Below are positions 1 through 9,682 of a DNA stretch of 64,000 nucleotides, piece after piece (position 1 is the first letter of the stretch; each line of letters begins with the position of its first letter). The translations under genes and the position numbers were made by a program. The stretch covers positions 20,857-84,856 of the forward strand of contig NZ_LSAZ01000045.1 in assembly GCF_001584325.1 (NCBI RefSeq), read 5' to 3'. The notes beneath the pieces are model-generated. The model was not told the DNA's origin and searched no databases. It saw nothing but the letters and a program-made list of their open reading frames with translations. This DNA comes from Bacillus nakamurai (GTDB lineage: Bacteria; Bacillota; Bacilli; Bacillales; Bacillaceae).

Positions 1-138
1 TTCTTCCTCACGCAACCCATTTTAAACCAAAAAAGATAACTTGTAAAACTATTTTGTTTTAGAACTATTCTATCTCTGAATGGTCCAATAGTCCCGTGTT
101 TTTAGTTTCTTCCCTGCCCCTTACCCTCATACATGCCG

Positions 139-169
139 AAAAAAACACACGCCTTTTCAGTGGCGTGTG
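139..169 (-). terminator. Rho-independent terminator of mtlR
   Basis: Eight-base-pair inverted repeat CACACGCC / GGCGTGTG (146-153 and 162-169) with an 8-base loop. On the minus strand it is followed by a run of T (six A on the plus strand at 140-145). It sits just past the mtlR stop. Positions 1-138 show nothing else recognisable. Confidence 0.85.
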
Positions 170-177
170 CTTTCTGT

Positions 178-2265
178 TTACCGCTGCCATTGCTCCTGCA
201 TAAAGAGATAAAACAGCCTGTTTAAGCGTTCATATAAATCAGCTTCATCCTCAGTCTGAAAGGCTTCCATGCTGTCTTTTGATTCGATGATGGCCGAGCT
301 TACCGCGCTTAAGATTTCCGCTCCTTCAGCAGGCATGTCAGCCGGCGCCATCATCACCAGCGCGCGCGTGACGGCAAGGGAGTTTCCGTCCATGCCTTTG
401 ACACTGTATGGAGCCGTTAAATCATAAATTTTGAAAAAAGGCGTGACAATTTCTTCATTTTTGAGATGATAAAGAGCCATTGCGGTGCCAGGGATGCCGA
501 GACCTCCCTGCCGCTCACGCTCCGCGAGCAGCAGCGCGGTTTTTTGCGCGTCACGGACATGGCCTTCTTCCTCCAGCATAAGAAACAGATTTCTCAAAAA
601 CAGATCATATTCCATATTTGACTCGATGGGCTTGATTGAAAAATGCCGCAATACGTCTTCGATGACTGCTGCATAATGCCTCATACGTCCGGCGGCTTCC
701 AGCATATCCGGTGTGTCCTGTTTTTTTTCTTCTCTTAACGATCTGCCTCGTTTTTTATCAAGAATCAGCGGGATCTTCCTTTTAATGTACTGCTTGACTT
801 GATCAGCGTCTTCCTCATTTAATAACGGGCTGACCATGATGTAATCAATATTTTCATACGGGATCGGGACGGTGGACACGATCATATCATATGCGCCGAT
901 ATCACGGTCTTTCAGTTCGATCAGGGAAGACATGTCAAAGGAACGGATTTCAGGAAGCTCTTTTTTCAGCCTTGAGGCAAGCATTTTGGATGACCCGATG
1001 CCGCTTGAACACACGATCAGCGCTTTAATTTTCGCCTCTTCTCTTTTGATTTCCAGCGCGGAGCCGAAGTGAAGAACTATGAAAGCGATCTCATTATCGG
1101 AAAAAGCCAGTCCCGGAAAGTATTTTTCCATTCCTTCTTCTACCGCCATGTAAAGAAGAAAATAGTCGCGCTTAATTTGCTCCGTCATCGGATTGTACAT
1201 ATCGATATTTTCTTTCACACGGTTGATGGCCGGCTCCAGATGAGCGATTAAGCCGTCGTATAAAGGGCCGTTTTCCGTCAGATCGATTTTAATTTTTTCA
1301 GAAATAAAGCAGATGAGCCGCTTGGTTTGCAGGGCGGTTTCGAGTTCAATTTCCTGCGGTTTGAATTCGGTTTTATATTTGCGGTTGGCGCTTCGCAAGT
1401 GAATCGTGATATAACCGATCTCAGCTTCCGGAATGAGAATGCCGAACGCTTTTTCAAGCTCTTTTGCCATCTCGAGCGCGGAGCCGTATTCTTTCGTCTG
1501 CTGAAGCGCCTCAAGTTCCGACGTCTCCATCGTGATCATTTCGCCGAGCCTGATCCGCTCCATCGCGAAGGTTAAATGAACCGCAAGCGCCATGTAGGAG
1601 CTGTCAGATAAGGCGAAGGCGATTTTTTCTTTCAGCTGAAATAAGAGCCGGTCCATCTTCAGCAGTTCCCCTTTGTTCACGACGCCGAACATTTTCTCTG
1701 TTGAGCCGGGTGTTCCTTTTATATTTAATTCAACCGCTTCCAAAAAGCTCTGAATATCAAGGCGGTTGACAATGAGATTGCCGATGATTTTCCGTTTTGC
1801 ATTTTCCGGCCCTGTAAGCTGAATGCCGAAACCCCTTTTGCGGATAAGCGTAAGGCCGAACGGCGCAATCCACGCCTCCAGTTCATCCAAGTCATAACTG
1901 ACCGTCGCATTTGTGACTTGAAGCTCATTCGCCAGACTGTAAAGTTTGATCGGATCTTGAGACTCTAATAGCGAACAAAGAATCAAGAGCTTCCGTTCCT
2001 CAGCGCTGTATTCATGATGTTCATAGGACAAATCAGCCAGCAGTCTTTGTTTATCTTCTGAACTCCCTACAGCCTTAAGGCCCTTGCCCGGCTGTTTATC
2101 AAGTGTCAGGCCGAATGATTCCATCAGCGGCTTGACCGTTTTCAATTCACGGTGAATGGTCCGTGTGCTGACCTGCAACGTTTCTGCCAGTTCATGTACT
2201 GTCTCGTACCGGTTTTGCAATAAAAGATGCTTCATTAATTTTTGTTCTCTCGCTGTCTTATACAT
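178..2265 (-). CDS. mtlR: Mannitol operon transcriptional activator MtlR
   Basis: PRD-type activator of mannitol uptake and utilisation, 695 aa from the chosen start. Order of domains: N-terminal HTH (about 7-60, with an STRTIHREL recognition helix), a second HTH-like segment (about 95-150), two PTS regulation domains (about 190-410), an EIIB-Gat-like domain with the cysteine motif [10 protein letters not shown] near residue 418, and a C-terminal EIIA-Mtl-like domain containing [11 protein letters not shown]. In the B. subtilis protein, phosphorylation in the second PRD activates, while phosphorylation of the EIIB-like cysteine and EIIA-like histidine inhibits; the corresponding residues appear present. 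The start at 2265 is preferred over an upstream in-frame ATG because CTGGAGG lies 8 bases before it and the B. subtilis protein begins at the same place. It is monocistronic, about 12.6 kb from its target operon mtlAFD. Confidence 0.95.
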   Translation of the reverse strand: MYKTAREQKLMKHLLLQNRYETVHELAETLQVSTRTIHRELKTVKPLMESFGLTLDKQPGKGLKAVGSSEDKQRLLADLSYEHHEYSAEERKLLILCSLLESQDPIKLYSLANELQVTNATVSYDLDELEAWIAPFGLTLIRKRGFGIQLTGPENAKRKIIGNLIVNRLDIQSFLEAVELNIKGTPGSTEKMFGVVNKGELLKMDRLLFQLKEKIAFALSDSSYMALAVHLTFAMERIRLGEMITMETSELEALQQTKEYGSALEMAKELEKAFGILIPEAEIGYITIHLRSANRKYKTEFKPQEIELETALQTKRLICFISEKIKIDLTENGPLYDGLIAHLEPAINRVKENIDMYNPMTEQIKRDYFLLYMAVEEGMEKYFPGLAFSDNEIAFIVLHFGSALEIKREEAKIKALIVCSSGIGSSKMLASRLKKELPEIRSFDMSSLIELKDRDIGAYDMIVSTVPIPYENIDYIMVSPLLNEEDADQVKQYIKRKIPLILDKKRGRSLREEKKQDTPDMLEAAGRMRHYAAVIEDVLRHFSIKPIESNMEYDLFLRNLFLMLEEEGHVRDAQKTALLLAERERQGGLGIPGTAMALYHLKNEEIVTPFFKIYDLTAPYSVKGMDGNSLAVTRALVMMAPADMPAEGAEILSAVSSAIIESKDSMEAFQTEDEADLYERLNRLFYLFMQEQWQR

Positions 2266-2342
2266 GAAACGTGCCTCCAGATTTTCAAGTTGTGAGGTGT
2301 AATGCATAGGGGAATGCTGCTGGGGAAATTGATGTACCTTAT

Positions 2343-2411
2343 AATATAAAACGCTTTCAATGAATATTCAACCTTTTATAAATGGCAATTTGGCAGTAAA
2401 GAGTGTGACAG
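2343..2411 (-). promoter_or_regulatory. mtlR promoter with cre-like site and MtlR-type inverted repeat
   Basis: Minus-strand -35 TTGAAT (2366-2371) and -10 TATATT (2343-2348) are 17 bp apart. A cre-like TGAAAGCGTTTTAT (2346-2359) overlaps the spacer and -10, as expected for CcpA repression. Nineteen bases upstream of the -35 is TTGGCA-N8-TGTGACAG (2390-2411), resembling the MtlR box at mtlA but with a slightly different half-site spacing. The rest of the gene-free stretch 2266-2566 holds only the ycsN terminator. Confidence 0.65.
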
Positions 2412-2522
2412 CATTGAAAAAAGAAAAATGTGTCAGATAACCTGTCGGGATGCTTGTTTCGCTTTATCCGGCGGTATATACTTCAAATTGACCTTATTGT
2501 TTTGACAATGCACACCGCATGA

Positions 2523-2561
2523 ACAAACGCCCGGGAGATGATGATCTTCCGGGCGTTTGTT
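2523..2561. terminator. Hairpin terminator downstream of ycsN
   Basis: Long GC-rich inverted repeat ACAAACGCCCGGGA / TCTTCCGGGCGTTTGT just past the ycsN stop. The T-rich tail is clearer on the plus strand, so it may work in both directions. Confidence 0.75.
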
Positions 2562-2566
2562 TTGTG

Positions 2567-3469
2567 TTATGGAATATCGTATCCTTGTACGCTTGTATAA
2601 ATCCGAAACCACTGGTCATGGCTGAGCTTGTATTCCAAAGCGCTGACTGCGGCGGAAATGCGGTTCTGTTTTCCGCTCCCCACGATCGGCATAATGTTTG
2701 CCGGGTGGGTGAACAGCCAGGCGTACATGACTTCATCAATGGAGGCGGCACCGATTTCCTCTTGGACGGACTCAAGCGCGGCACGGATTCGGGTGTCCTT
2801 GTCCGATGTTCCGGCAAATACGCTGCCGCCTGCAAGCGGTGACCATGCCATCGGCGCAATGCGTTTTTCCTGGCAGAAGTCCAATGTGCCGTCATGGATA
2901 TTTTCCAGCTCATAGGCTGATATTTCAATTTGGTTGGTGACAAGCGGTTCATCCAAATAGGATTCCAGCATTCTGTATTGGTGCGCTTTAAAGTTTGACA
3001 CGCCGAAATATCTGACCTTGCCTGAGCTTTTCAGCGCATGAAACGCTTCGGCCACGGCCTCCGGGTCCATTAACGGGTCAGGCCTGTGAATGAGAAGCAC
3101 ATCCAGATAATCCGTGTTCAGGTTTAAAAGTGATTGCTCAGCAGACGCTAAAATGTGAGCTTTCGCCGTATTATAATGGTGCGATCTGTTTCCGGGCCGC
3201 TCCGGTGACTTGATGACAATCCCGCATTTCGTGACGATTTCTATTTGTTCCCTTACGGCAGGCGAAAGGGCAATCGCGCCGCCGAACAGCTTCTCACACG
3301 TATAACCGCCGTATATGTCGGCGTGGTCGAAGGTGGTTATGCCTTGGGAAATACACCATTCAATGAGATTGAGCAGCTCCCCGTCCGAATAATTCCATTC
3401 ATTCAAACGCCAAAGCCCGTGTATAATCCTTGAAAATTCCAGATCTTCCGCCAATTGAATACGCTGCAT
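2567..3469 (-). CDS. ycsN: Aldo/keto reductase family oxidoreductase YcsN
   Basis: 300-aa NADPH-dependent aldo/keto reductase of unknown physiological substrate. The sequence shows the AKR (beta/alpha)8 landmarks: TFDHADIYGGY with the catalytic Asp/Tyr pair near residues 45-53, LLIHRPDPLMDP, VRYFGVSNF, and a C-terminal MPIVGSGK cofactor-binding segment. The ATG at 3469 is chosen, not the upstream in-frame codon, because AAAGGGGG precedes it and the family starts MQRIQLAEDL. It lies between pbpC and mtlR on the same strand and has its own hairpin downstream. Family assignment is firm; the reaction it performs in the cell is not known. Confidence 0.9.
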   Translation of the reverse strand: MQRIQLAEDLEFSRIIHGLWRLNEWNYSDGELLNLIEWCISQGITTFDHADIYGGYTCEKLFGGAIALSPAVREQIEIVTKCGIVIKSPERPGNRSHHYNTAKAHILASAEQSLLNLNTDYLDVLLIHRPDPLMDPEAVAEAFHALKSSGKVRYFGVSNFKAHQYRMLESYLDEPLVTNQIEISAYELENIHDGTLDFCQEKRIAPMAWSPLAGGSVFAGTSDKDTRIRAALESVQEEIGAASIDEVMYAWLFTHPANIMPIVGSGKQNRISAAVSALEYKLSHDQWFRIYTSVQGYDIP

Positions 3470-3588
3470 GTGAATTCCCCCTTTTTCTTTCTGTGTCACT
3501 GCCTGTGATTGTGCTTTTTAGGAAATGCCATGCTCTTTGATTCGGCTTCAGCGGCCAATTATCCTTTCGTCCCCGAGAAAATCGTCTT

Positions 3589-5592
3589 TTACTTGTCCTG
3601 AAATTGCTTTTTCGCTTTTTCCACAACGTAGTGGCTTCCGCCGCGTTTTTTGACGTCTTGAATCATCATTGCGATCAGCAGGTCTTTCTTCTTGTAATCG
3701 TAGCCGACGAACCAGCCGTTTTCTTTGCCGTTTTTATCTTCTTTAGACGTTTTCAGCTCGGCTGTTCCCGTTTTTCCGGCTACGGTAATGCCGCTTACGA
3801 TCGGCTGGTATGCTGAGCCGCGCGGATCTTCAACAACGCCTCTCAGGCCTTTCGTGATTTCTTCGGCATTTGCTTTGGATACCACTTGTTTATGCCAGAT
3901 TTCCGGAGTTTTAACGCCGTCTTTGACTAATGTCGGTTTGACGAGATTTCCGTCAGTAACAAATGCGGTATAGTCTGCTGCCAAGTGGAGGGGAGACATT
4001 TGCATCTGTCCCTGACCGTAGCCGGTATCGCCGAGCAGGATATCGGAATCGAGCTTGCCGTTAGCGATTGATGACTTTTCTATCGGAAATTGGTACGGAA
4101 TCTCTTCATTAAAGCCAAATGACTCTAATCCTTTTGTAAACGCATCTGCTCCCGCGTCAATTGCATTTTGCGCAAAGTAGATGTTGTCGGAGGTAATCAA
4201 GGCGTTTTCAAGGTCGACTTCACTCAGGCGCTCTGATACCCGTGTAACATGATAGCCTCCCCAGCTTGAGTCTTTTTGCCACTCTTTTCCGGTGATTTTT
4301 TTCTTTTCAGAAGCCTTCAGTGTTCCGTTCGTCAGCCCGACCGCCGCGGTAATCGGTTTAATGGTTGAGCCCGGTGCATAGGTTTTGTTGAATTTCGCAG
4401 TAAACGGATTGTTTTTATCTTCGTTCAGCTTTTTCCATTCCTTATCGCTCCAGCCGAAAATAAAGCCGTTCGGGTCATAGCTCGGCGCGCTGACAAGAGC
4501 CAGTGTTTCTCCCGTTTTCGGCTCGAGGGCAACCGCTGCTCCGCTGTCATCCTTCATGGAGTCGTACAGCTTTGTTTGGGTTTTCATATCGATTGTTAAA
4601 TGAATATCCTGGCCGTTTTTTGCTTTCTTTTCAGCAATCACGTCTCCTGTTTGCGGAACGTAAATTTTCCATCCGGTTGTGCCGCGCAGCTTATCTTCAT
4701 ATACAAATTCAAGACCGGAGATGCCGATTTTGGATGTGTCGCTGTATTGGCCTTCTTTTGTTTCTTTCAATTTTTCCGCAGTAATGGTCTTGATATATCC
4801 GGTCAGGTGGGCCGCTTTTTCGCCGTACGGGTAGTAGCGGGAGCTGACTTTCGTTTTTGTGACGCCATCTAATGAGAGCAGGCTGCTGACCATGCTTTCG
4901 TCATCCGGTCTGACCTTCTGAATCGGCACATAGGAGTCGTCTTTTACCCAGCTCTGATTCAGTTTGTTCTTAATATCATCTTCAGAAAGGTCTAGTTTTT
5001 CAGACAGTTTTTTGATCACTTTTTCTTTGTCCTTGCCGAGTTTGCCAGGGATAATGCCGATTTCCGGCACCTCTGTATTAACGGCAAGTCCTTTTCCGTC
5101 TTTGTCGTAAATTTGGCCGCGCTTCGGTTCTTCATTTGCGATTTGCACGGTTTTGTCATCGGAAAGCTGTTTGAAGATAAAGGAAGGATTCCAGTCGATG
5201 TTCCATGATTCTCCATCATCGGTTTTTTCTTTTTTCAGGACAGCCGTGTTGTCAAAGGCGACCTTTCCCGCTTTCGTATCCATGCTGACTTTATAACCGA
5301 TGTGCTGCAGGTCATCTTTTTTCTTATCGTCTTCGTCCTGTTTTTCAGCAGTGACTTTCAGATTCTTAACGCCTGCTTGTTCATAAATGGTTTCATAGCG
5401 TTTCACAAAATCTTTCTTGGATAATTTTTTCTTTTCATCCTTCGTAAGGCTTTGGTACATTTTATCGTAATGACCGCCGTTCCAATCTTTGACGAAATCT
5501 TTCATTCTGTCTTCGGCTGCTTCTGTTTTTGAACAGCCGATCAATCCTATGATTCCTGCAAGTAAAAGCAATACGTATATCCCTTTTTTCAC
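3589..5592 (-). CDS. pbpC: Penicillin-binding protein 3 (class B, PbpC)
   Basis: Class B transpeptidase that cross-links peptidoglycan at the outer face of the membrane, 667 aa like the B. subtilis protein (668). The N-terminus is a lipoprotein-type signal ending in LIGLIGC. It is followed by a MecA-type NTF2-like domain (about 25-145), a PBP dimerisation domain (about 155-320) and the transpeptidase domain with all three motifs: STIK (catalytic serine near residue 410), SDN in ITSDNIYF, and KTG in AGKTGTAELK. Nothing appears missing. Known biology: PBP3 of B. subtilis has low beta-lactam affinity and can support septal synthesis when PBP2B activity is lost. No clear terminator is seen between it and ycsN. 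Confidence 0.95.
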   Translation of the reverse strand: MKKGIYVLLLLAGIIGLIGCSKTEAAEDRMKDFVKDWNGGHYDKMYQSLTKDEKKKLSKKDFVKRYETIYEQAGVKNLKVTAEKQDEDDKKKDDLQHIGYKVSMDTKAGKVAFDNTAVLKKEKTDDGESWNIDWNPSFIFKQLSDDKTVQIANEEPKRGQIYDKDGKGLAVNTEVPEIGIIPGKLGKDKEKVIKKLSEKLDLSEDDIKNKLNQSWVKDDSYVPIQKVRPDDESMVSSLLSLDGVTKTKVSSRYYPYGEKAAHLTGYIKTITAEKLKETKEGQYSDTSKIGISGLEFVYEDKLRGTTGWKIYVPQTGDVIAEKKAKNGQDIHLTIDMKTQTKLYDSMKDDSGAAVALEPKTGETLALVSAPSYDPNGFIFGWSDKEWKKLNEDKNNPFTAKFNKTYAPGSTIKPITAAVGLTNGTLKASEKKKITGKEWQKDSSWGGYHVTRVSERLSEVDLENALITSDNIYFAQNAIDAGADAFTKGLESFGFNEEIPYQFPIEKSSIANGKLDSDILLGDTGYGQGQMQMSPLHLAADYTAFVTDGNLVKPTLVKDGVKTPEIWHKQVVSKANAEEITKGLRGVVEDPRGSAYQPIVSGITVAGKTGTAELKTSKEDKNGKENGWFVGYDYKKKDLLIAMMIQDVKKRGGSHYVVEKAKKQFQDK

Positions 5593-5736
5593 TATATTCC
5601 CCTGCCTTCCAATTGTTATTTTCTCCTAAAGCAAATCAGGCATGCAAGGATTTTTTTCATATAGAGTTTAAAATTTTTTTATTTTTCTAGCAATCTTTGC
5701 CCATATTCCGATTCAATATATCTATTAAAAAAGGGA

Positions 5737-6021
5737 ATGTTTTTTTATGACCAGAGAAATGTAAAAGACGGTCTTGAAGGGAATGTTGAAGAGGCGTTTC
5801 GCCGGGCGGAGCCGAATATATCGGGAATGAAAGGTTATCTGTCCCATTCCTTGTCCAAATGTATGGAAGAGCGTGTAAATATTTGCTGCTTGCAGAATGG
5901 GAGACATTGGAGGATTATACAAAAGGCTTTCGCGGGTCGCCGGATTATCAGGAATGGAAAGCCTTTGCACCGTTTTTATTCACCTTTTCCAGTTGCGGAG
6001 CATTTTCGGGATATAACATAA
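5737..6021 (+). pseudogene. yczJ: Small antibiotic-biosynthesis-monooxygenase-like gene with two compensating frameshifts (yczJ-like)
   Basis: A 94-codon frame is open, but only its ends look like an ABM-fold monooxygenase: GMKGYLSHSLSKCMEE at the start and HRFYSPFPVAEHF at the end. The expected middle (KYLLLAEWETLEDY, then SPDYQEWKAF) is encoded in another frame between about 5870 and 5960. Losing one base near 5869 and gaining one T near 5965 would explain this. The protein as read would have a scrambled centre of about 30 residues. The position next to pbpC and yczI corresponds to yczJ of B. subtilis. Sequencing error is the main alternative. It abuts convergent yczI with no gap. Confidence 0.6.
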
Positions 6022-6267
6022 TCAGATAGCGTAAAGCGTAAAACCGATTAAGGAGATCGACCATACAAAAACAGCGGTGTACATATTAAATTTTCCCGAG
6101 CTGTCGTTTTCTTTTCTTTTTTCTTCCAGTCCTTGAATAAACATGACCGCACCGAGAAACACGAGCATAATCGGCTGTATGACAGAGGTATGTTCTGCAT
6201 ACGTAAATGCGGCAGCCGCAAGAATAATAATCAGCATTGCAAGTGATAGCTTTAAGGCGCGCAGCAA
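6022..6267 (-). CDS. yczI: Small membrane protein YczI (DUF3953-like)
   Basis: 81-aa hydrophobic protein of unknown function. Three membrane segments can be seen: about residues 7-25, 29-43 and 63-80, the first two separated by a short EHTSVIQP turn. A charged loop (EEKRKENDSSGK) lies before the last segment. The start is a TTG at 6267, chosen because AAAGGATGG lies 5-6 bases upstream; an in-frame codon at 6306 would add 13 residues but has no ribosome binding site. The gene lies between lipC and the damaged yczJ-like gene, matching the B. subtilis order. Confidence 0.75.
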   Translation of the reverse strand: MLRALKLSLAMLIIILAAAAFTYAEHTSVIQPIMLVFLGAVMFIQGLEEKRKENDSSGKFNMYTAVFVWSISLIGFTLYAI

Positions 6268-6399
6268 AAAAATCCATCCTTTCTTTTCTTCGTTTTTTGA
6301 ACACAATTCTATTTCTGTCTTTATCCCCCATTATTCTAGCGTACTTTTTTTGCATATAGAACAAGAGACGGGCAATTTTAAGTTTGTTTTAAGGAGCAC

Positions 6400-6434
6400 A
6401 AAAAAACGCACTCCGAAAAAGGAGCGCGTTTTTT
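6400..6434 (-). terminator. Terminator of lipC
   Basis: Inverted repeat AAAAAACGCaCTCC / GGAGcGCGTTTTTT around the lipC stop, with T runs on both strands. On the minus strand it follows lipC directly. Confidence 0.8.
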
Positions 6435-7075
6435 TATGAAGCGGCAAGGCTTCCGTATCCGAGCCTCCGCAGGACACAGGCCATGACTTCGTAGCCCCTG
6501 CCGTTAGGATGAACGCAGTCACAGGAGAGATATTCGTTCAGTCTTCCTTTGAAGGCGCTGTGAACATCGGCGATTTTCACGTGGGGCTTTGATGCAAGCG
6601 TGCTGAGGTGCGCATTATAAGAAGAAATCCATTTTTCAGCAATAGAGATATTAGGAAAGGGATTGTATAAATTGAAGACGCGGATTTCATAAGGAGCTGG
6701 ATGCTTTCCTTTTATGTCGGCAATTCTGGCAATCATCTTTTCAAAATTTTCATGGCAGTGCGCAGATACGCTGGTGAAAACAGAGGCATCCGATGTTTTC
6801 TGGTACGCTTGAACAGAATCGATTAAATCATTGCCGCAGCCTGTGATCGTAATCATATCGGCTGCTTGAATCCGCCTTTGAATATTCGGCCAAGACATAA
6901 GTCCCAGGATTTCTCCCGTCTCAAGGCCGGATTTCGCAAAAATAGATATGTCGGTCTTCTTCTGTAAATCCTCTTCCATCATACGTCCGAAACGCTGAAC
7001 AAAGCCGGCTGAAAACGGACCGGCTCCCCTTCCGGTGGTCAAAGAATCGCCGAGTGCCGTATAAACAAGTGCCAT
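6434..7075 (-). CDS. lipC: Spore-germination GDSL lipase LipC
   Basis: 213-aa SGNH/GDSL hydrolase. Block I is [10 protein letters not shown] with the nucleophile Ser11; block III is GCGNDL; the C-terminal [10 protein letters not shown] supplies the catalytic Asp and His. No signal peptide is visible. In B. subtilis LipC (YcsK) is a spore-coat-associated phospholipase/esterase needed for normal germination; that role is transferred by homology. The start has GGAGG close upstream. It is downstream of kipR on the same strand but separated by about 64 bases, and probably has its own sporulation promoter. Confidence 0.9.
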   Translation of the reverse strand: MALVYTALGDSLTTGRGAGPFSAGFVQRFGRMMEEDLQKKTDISIFAKSGLETGEILGLMSWPNIQRRIQAADMITITGCGNDLIDSVQAYQKTSDASVFTSVSAHCHENFEKMIARIADIKGKHPAPYEIRVFNLYNPFPNISIAEKWISSYNAHLSTLASKPHVKIADVHSAFKGRLNEYLSCDCVHPNGRGYEVMACVLRRLGYGSLAAS

Positions 7076-7139
7076 TTTCTTTCCTCCACTCGTTACTGTC
7101 GATATTGTAATGTACGCGAGTGAAGGTAAATTGGCTCGG

Positions 7140-7889
7140 TCAATACCCCAATTTCTCAGAAATATGCTGTGCGGCGGTTTTGACCTTATCCGTTAAATAT
7201 GGCAGGCAGTCCTCTGAAAACCTGGCTTCAAAGCCGGCAATGCTGATACCCGCCGCCACCTTGCCTTCATGGTTAAAAATCGGCGCCCCGATTGCCGCGG
7301 TGTAATTCTCCAATTCTGAGTAGCTGAGCGTATACCCCGTTTTTAATGAAGTTTCAATGGATTGAAGCAATGCAGCCGGATCTGTGATCGTGCCTGAGCC
7401 GATCGCCGCAAGCTCTGTCTGCTGAATATAAGCTTCAATCTCATCTCTGGGCAGAAACGACAAAATGCTTCTTGCGCACGCTCCCGCGTACAAGGGCGAT
7501 CTCCGGCCGATTGCCGTATAGAGACGAACGGTTTGTGTGCCTTCTATTTTTTCGACATAAATGGCTTCATCGCCGTCCCTCATAATAAGCTGAACCGCCT
7601 CGTCCACTTCGGTGCACAGCTCTTCCATGATGGGTTTTGCAATTTTTCTGATGTCAAGGCGTTCGGAGACGAGCTGCCCGAACTGTAAAAAAATCAGGCC
7701 CAATTGATAACGGCCGTCGGCGCCGCGGGTGAGAAATCCCATTTCCTCCAATGAACAGGCCATTCGGTGAACTGAGGTTTTCGGCATCCCCGACAGCGAA
7801 ACCATGTCGTTTAAAGTCAGACTCGGTTCTGTCAAAAACAAATGAAGCAATTCCATTGATTTGACCACGGTTTTGTTTTTGTTCTCCAC
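7140..7889 (-). CDS. kipR: IclR-family repressor KipR
   Basis: 249-aa regulator with an N-terminal winged HTH (about 8-65, containing [11 protein letters not shown]) and a C-terminal IclR effector-binding domain (about 75-245, with [20 protein letters not shown]). It is the last gene of the 5-oxoproline operon; in B. subtilis KipR represses that operon. The start is GTG with AAGGGG 8 bases upstream, 16 bases after kipA. A candidate operator lies upstream of the first gene at 12531-12552. Confidence 0.92.
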   Translation of the reverse strand: MENKNKTVVKSMELLHLFLTEPSLTLNDMVSLSGMPKTSVHRMACSLEEMGFLTRGADGRYQLGLIFLQFGQLVSERLDIRKIAKPIMEELCTEVDEAVQLIMRDGDEAIYVEKIEGTQTVRLYTAIGRRSPLYAGACARSILSFLPRDEIEAYIQQTELAAIGSGTITDPAALLQSIETSLKTGYTLSYSELENYTAAIGAPIFNHEGKVAAGISIAGFEARFSEDCLPYLTDKVKTAAQHISEKLGY

Positions 7890-7905
7890 AATCTCAGCCC
7901 CTTTG

Positions 7906-8919
7906 TTATGTCAGCCATTCCATTTTAATCCTTACTTTCAGCTCCTTCATCTGCTCTTCACGATGCAGAATCAGCATTTCCGCTTCCTCTCTTGAAACAG
8001 GCCGGAAGGTGATATATTCACCGGGCATCGTTTGCGAGACGAGAGGAAGATCGGCAGAGATAATATGCGCGATTCTCGGATAGCCTCCCGTCGTTTGTCT
8101 GTCCGCCAGCAAAATGATCGGATTTCCGTCCGGCGGCACCTGCACCGTCCCGAATGTCACGGCCTCTGATACCATTTCCAGCGGCTCCTGTAATTCAAGC
8201 GGCTCGCCCTTCAGCCGATAGCCCATCCGGTCGGATTGCGGCGTGACTTTAAACGGCTCATGATAAAAACGCGTTTTCGCCTCCTCGGTAAAGGCGTTAT
8301 ATTGGGAGCCTTCCAGAACGCGAATGGCCGGATTTTTTTTCAGCGGCAAAAATCCCCGGCGGCTGACGGCCCAATCAGGTGCTGAAAAACCGTTCTGTCC
8401 GGCAGAGCCGCTCAGACGGGCTGCTATGGTTTTCGATAGCTGTGTCATGCTGCCAAGAGGCAATTCGTCATCTTTTTGGAGCGCTCTGCCATGAAAACCG
8501 CCAATTCCTGCTCTAACATAGGTGCTTTTGCTTTCCATGACGGCCGGCACGCAGAATCCTCCCGCAACAGCGAGATAAGCGCGGCTTCCAAGCTTGCACG
8601 GCCCAAATGAGATGGTGCTGTTTTCCTTGACGAAAACCGGCTTCCACAGAGGGGCCGGCTCTCCGTTAATGTGTAAGGCAAATTCAGCGCCCGTTACGGC
8701 GATGACCCTGGATTCTGTCATTTCGAACGATGGCCCGGGCCCCATGAGCGTGATTTCAAGCCCCGCTTCTGTTTCTTCGTTTCCGGCGAGCATGTTGGCG
8801 ATGCGCAGGGAAACTGTATCCATGGCGCCGCTTCCTAATACGCCGTATTTCTGATAGCCGGTTCTGCCGGTGTCCTGGATCGTTGTCAGCAGGCCGGGTT
8901 TCAAAACTTTCATACTCAA
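7906..8919 (-). CDS. kipA: 5-oxoprolinase subunit C / KipA
   Basis: 337-aa biotin-dependent-carboxyltransferase-like (cyclophilin-like) protein. With PxpA and PxpB the family forms the ATP-dependent bacterial 5-oxoprolinase. KipA also antagonises the kinase A inhibitor KipI. Motifs include [20 protein letters not shown] near the start and [15 protein letters not shown] near residue 270. The TTG start at 8919 overlaps the kipI stop (TTGA) and has GGAGG seven bases upstream; ATG at 8913 is the alternative. The overlap with kipI suggests translational coupling. Confidence 0.9.
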   Translation of the reverse strand: MSMKVLKPGLLTTIQDTGRTGYQKYGVLGSGAMDTVSLRIANMLAGNEETEAGLEITLMGPGPSFEMTESRVIAVTGAEFALHINGEPAPLWKPVFVKENSTISFGPCKLGSRAYLAVAGGFCVPAVMESKSTYVRAGIGGFHGRALQKDDELPLGSMTQLSKTIAARLSGSAGQNGFSAPDWAVSRRGFLPLKKNPAIRVLEGSQYNAFTEEAKTRFYHEPFKVTPQSDRMGYRLKGEPLELQEPLEMVSEAVTFGTVQVPPDGNPIILLADRQTTGGYPRIAHIISADLPLVSQTMPGEYITFRPVSREEAEMLILHREEQMKELKVRIKMEWLT

Positions 8920-9647
8920 CTGGCTCCCTCCATGAGGCGGCTGTATTCTTCCGCTGTGATTCGTACGAATTTCACCGTGTCACCGGCTCTTAACAGGCTC
9001 GGCGGATTTTCTTCAGGCTGAAACAGGCTAAGCGGCGTACTGCCGATCAGCTGCCAGCCGCCCGGGGTGGAAATCGGATACACACCTGTCTGAAGCCCGG
9101 CGATGCCGACTGAGCCGGCCGGAATGGACGATCTTGGCGACGATTTTCTCGGGGCGGCGATCCGCTCAGACATCCCTCCTAAAAACGGAAATCCCGGTGC
9201 AAATCCAAGCATATAAACGAGATATTCGCCTTCGGTATGAATGCGGATGACATCTTCAGGCGTCAGATCGTTAAGCTTGGCGACCTCTTCTAAATCAGGG
9301 CCGTATTCCCCGCCGTAACAAACAGGGATCTCGATGATCCGGCGGTCTTCTTTTTGCTCAGCCGTTACATCGCTCAGGCGTTCCGTCACTTCTTTTTTTA
9401 CCAGCTCAAAAGGTGAGACGCCCTTCTGAATGTTGGAGACGGTGTATACATCATAAAAGATTGTTAAGCTTGTAAATGCCGGGATGCATTCAATGAATCC
9501 CGGAAACGGCCGTTCTTCCATACAGGCGGCGGCCGCATGGACGCGGCCGTTGACCTGCTCGCTGATTTGCCCGCCAAAACGGATGATAATGGCGGAATCA
9601 CCGAGCGGCTGTATATCAAGTGCGGCATTGCCGCTATGCTGCATCAT
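8916..9647 (-). CDS. kipI: 5-oxoprolinase subunit B / KinA inhibitor KipI
   Basis: About 243-aa allophanate-hydrolase-subunit-1-like protein (PxpB). The central motif [13 protein letters not shown] and a following [15 protein letters not shown] are typical. Together with KipA and YcsF it should open 5-oxoproline to glutamate; in B. subtilis KipI also binds and inhibits the sporulation kinase KinA. Two adjacent ATG codons (9647 and 9644) follow GAGGTGA; the first is used here. The gene overlaps kipA by 4 bases and lies 35 bases after ycsI. Confidence 0.9.
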   Translation of the reverse strand: MMQHSGNAALDIQPLGDSAIIIRFGGQISEQVNGRVHAAAACMEERPFPGFIECIPAFTSLTIFYDVYTVSNIQKGVSPFELVKKEVTERLSDVTAEQKEDRRIIEIPVCYGGEYGPDLEEVAKLNDLTPEDVIRIHTEGEYLVYMLGFAPGFPFLGGMSERIAAPRKSSPRSSIPAGSVGIAGLQTGVYPISTPGGWQLIGSTPLSLFQPEENPPSLLRAGDTVKFVRITAEEYSRLMEGAS

Positions 9648-9682
9648 TGTCATCACCTCGTTGTAAAATATCTTTTTCTCTA

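Noticed and set aside
2404..2520. A small gene in the region between mtlR and ycsN
   Set aside because: No start with a ribosome site and no conserved frame; only regulatory signals and a hairpin are seen.
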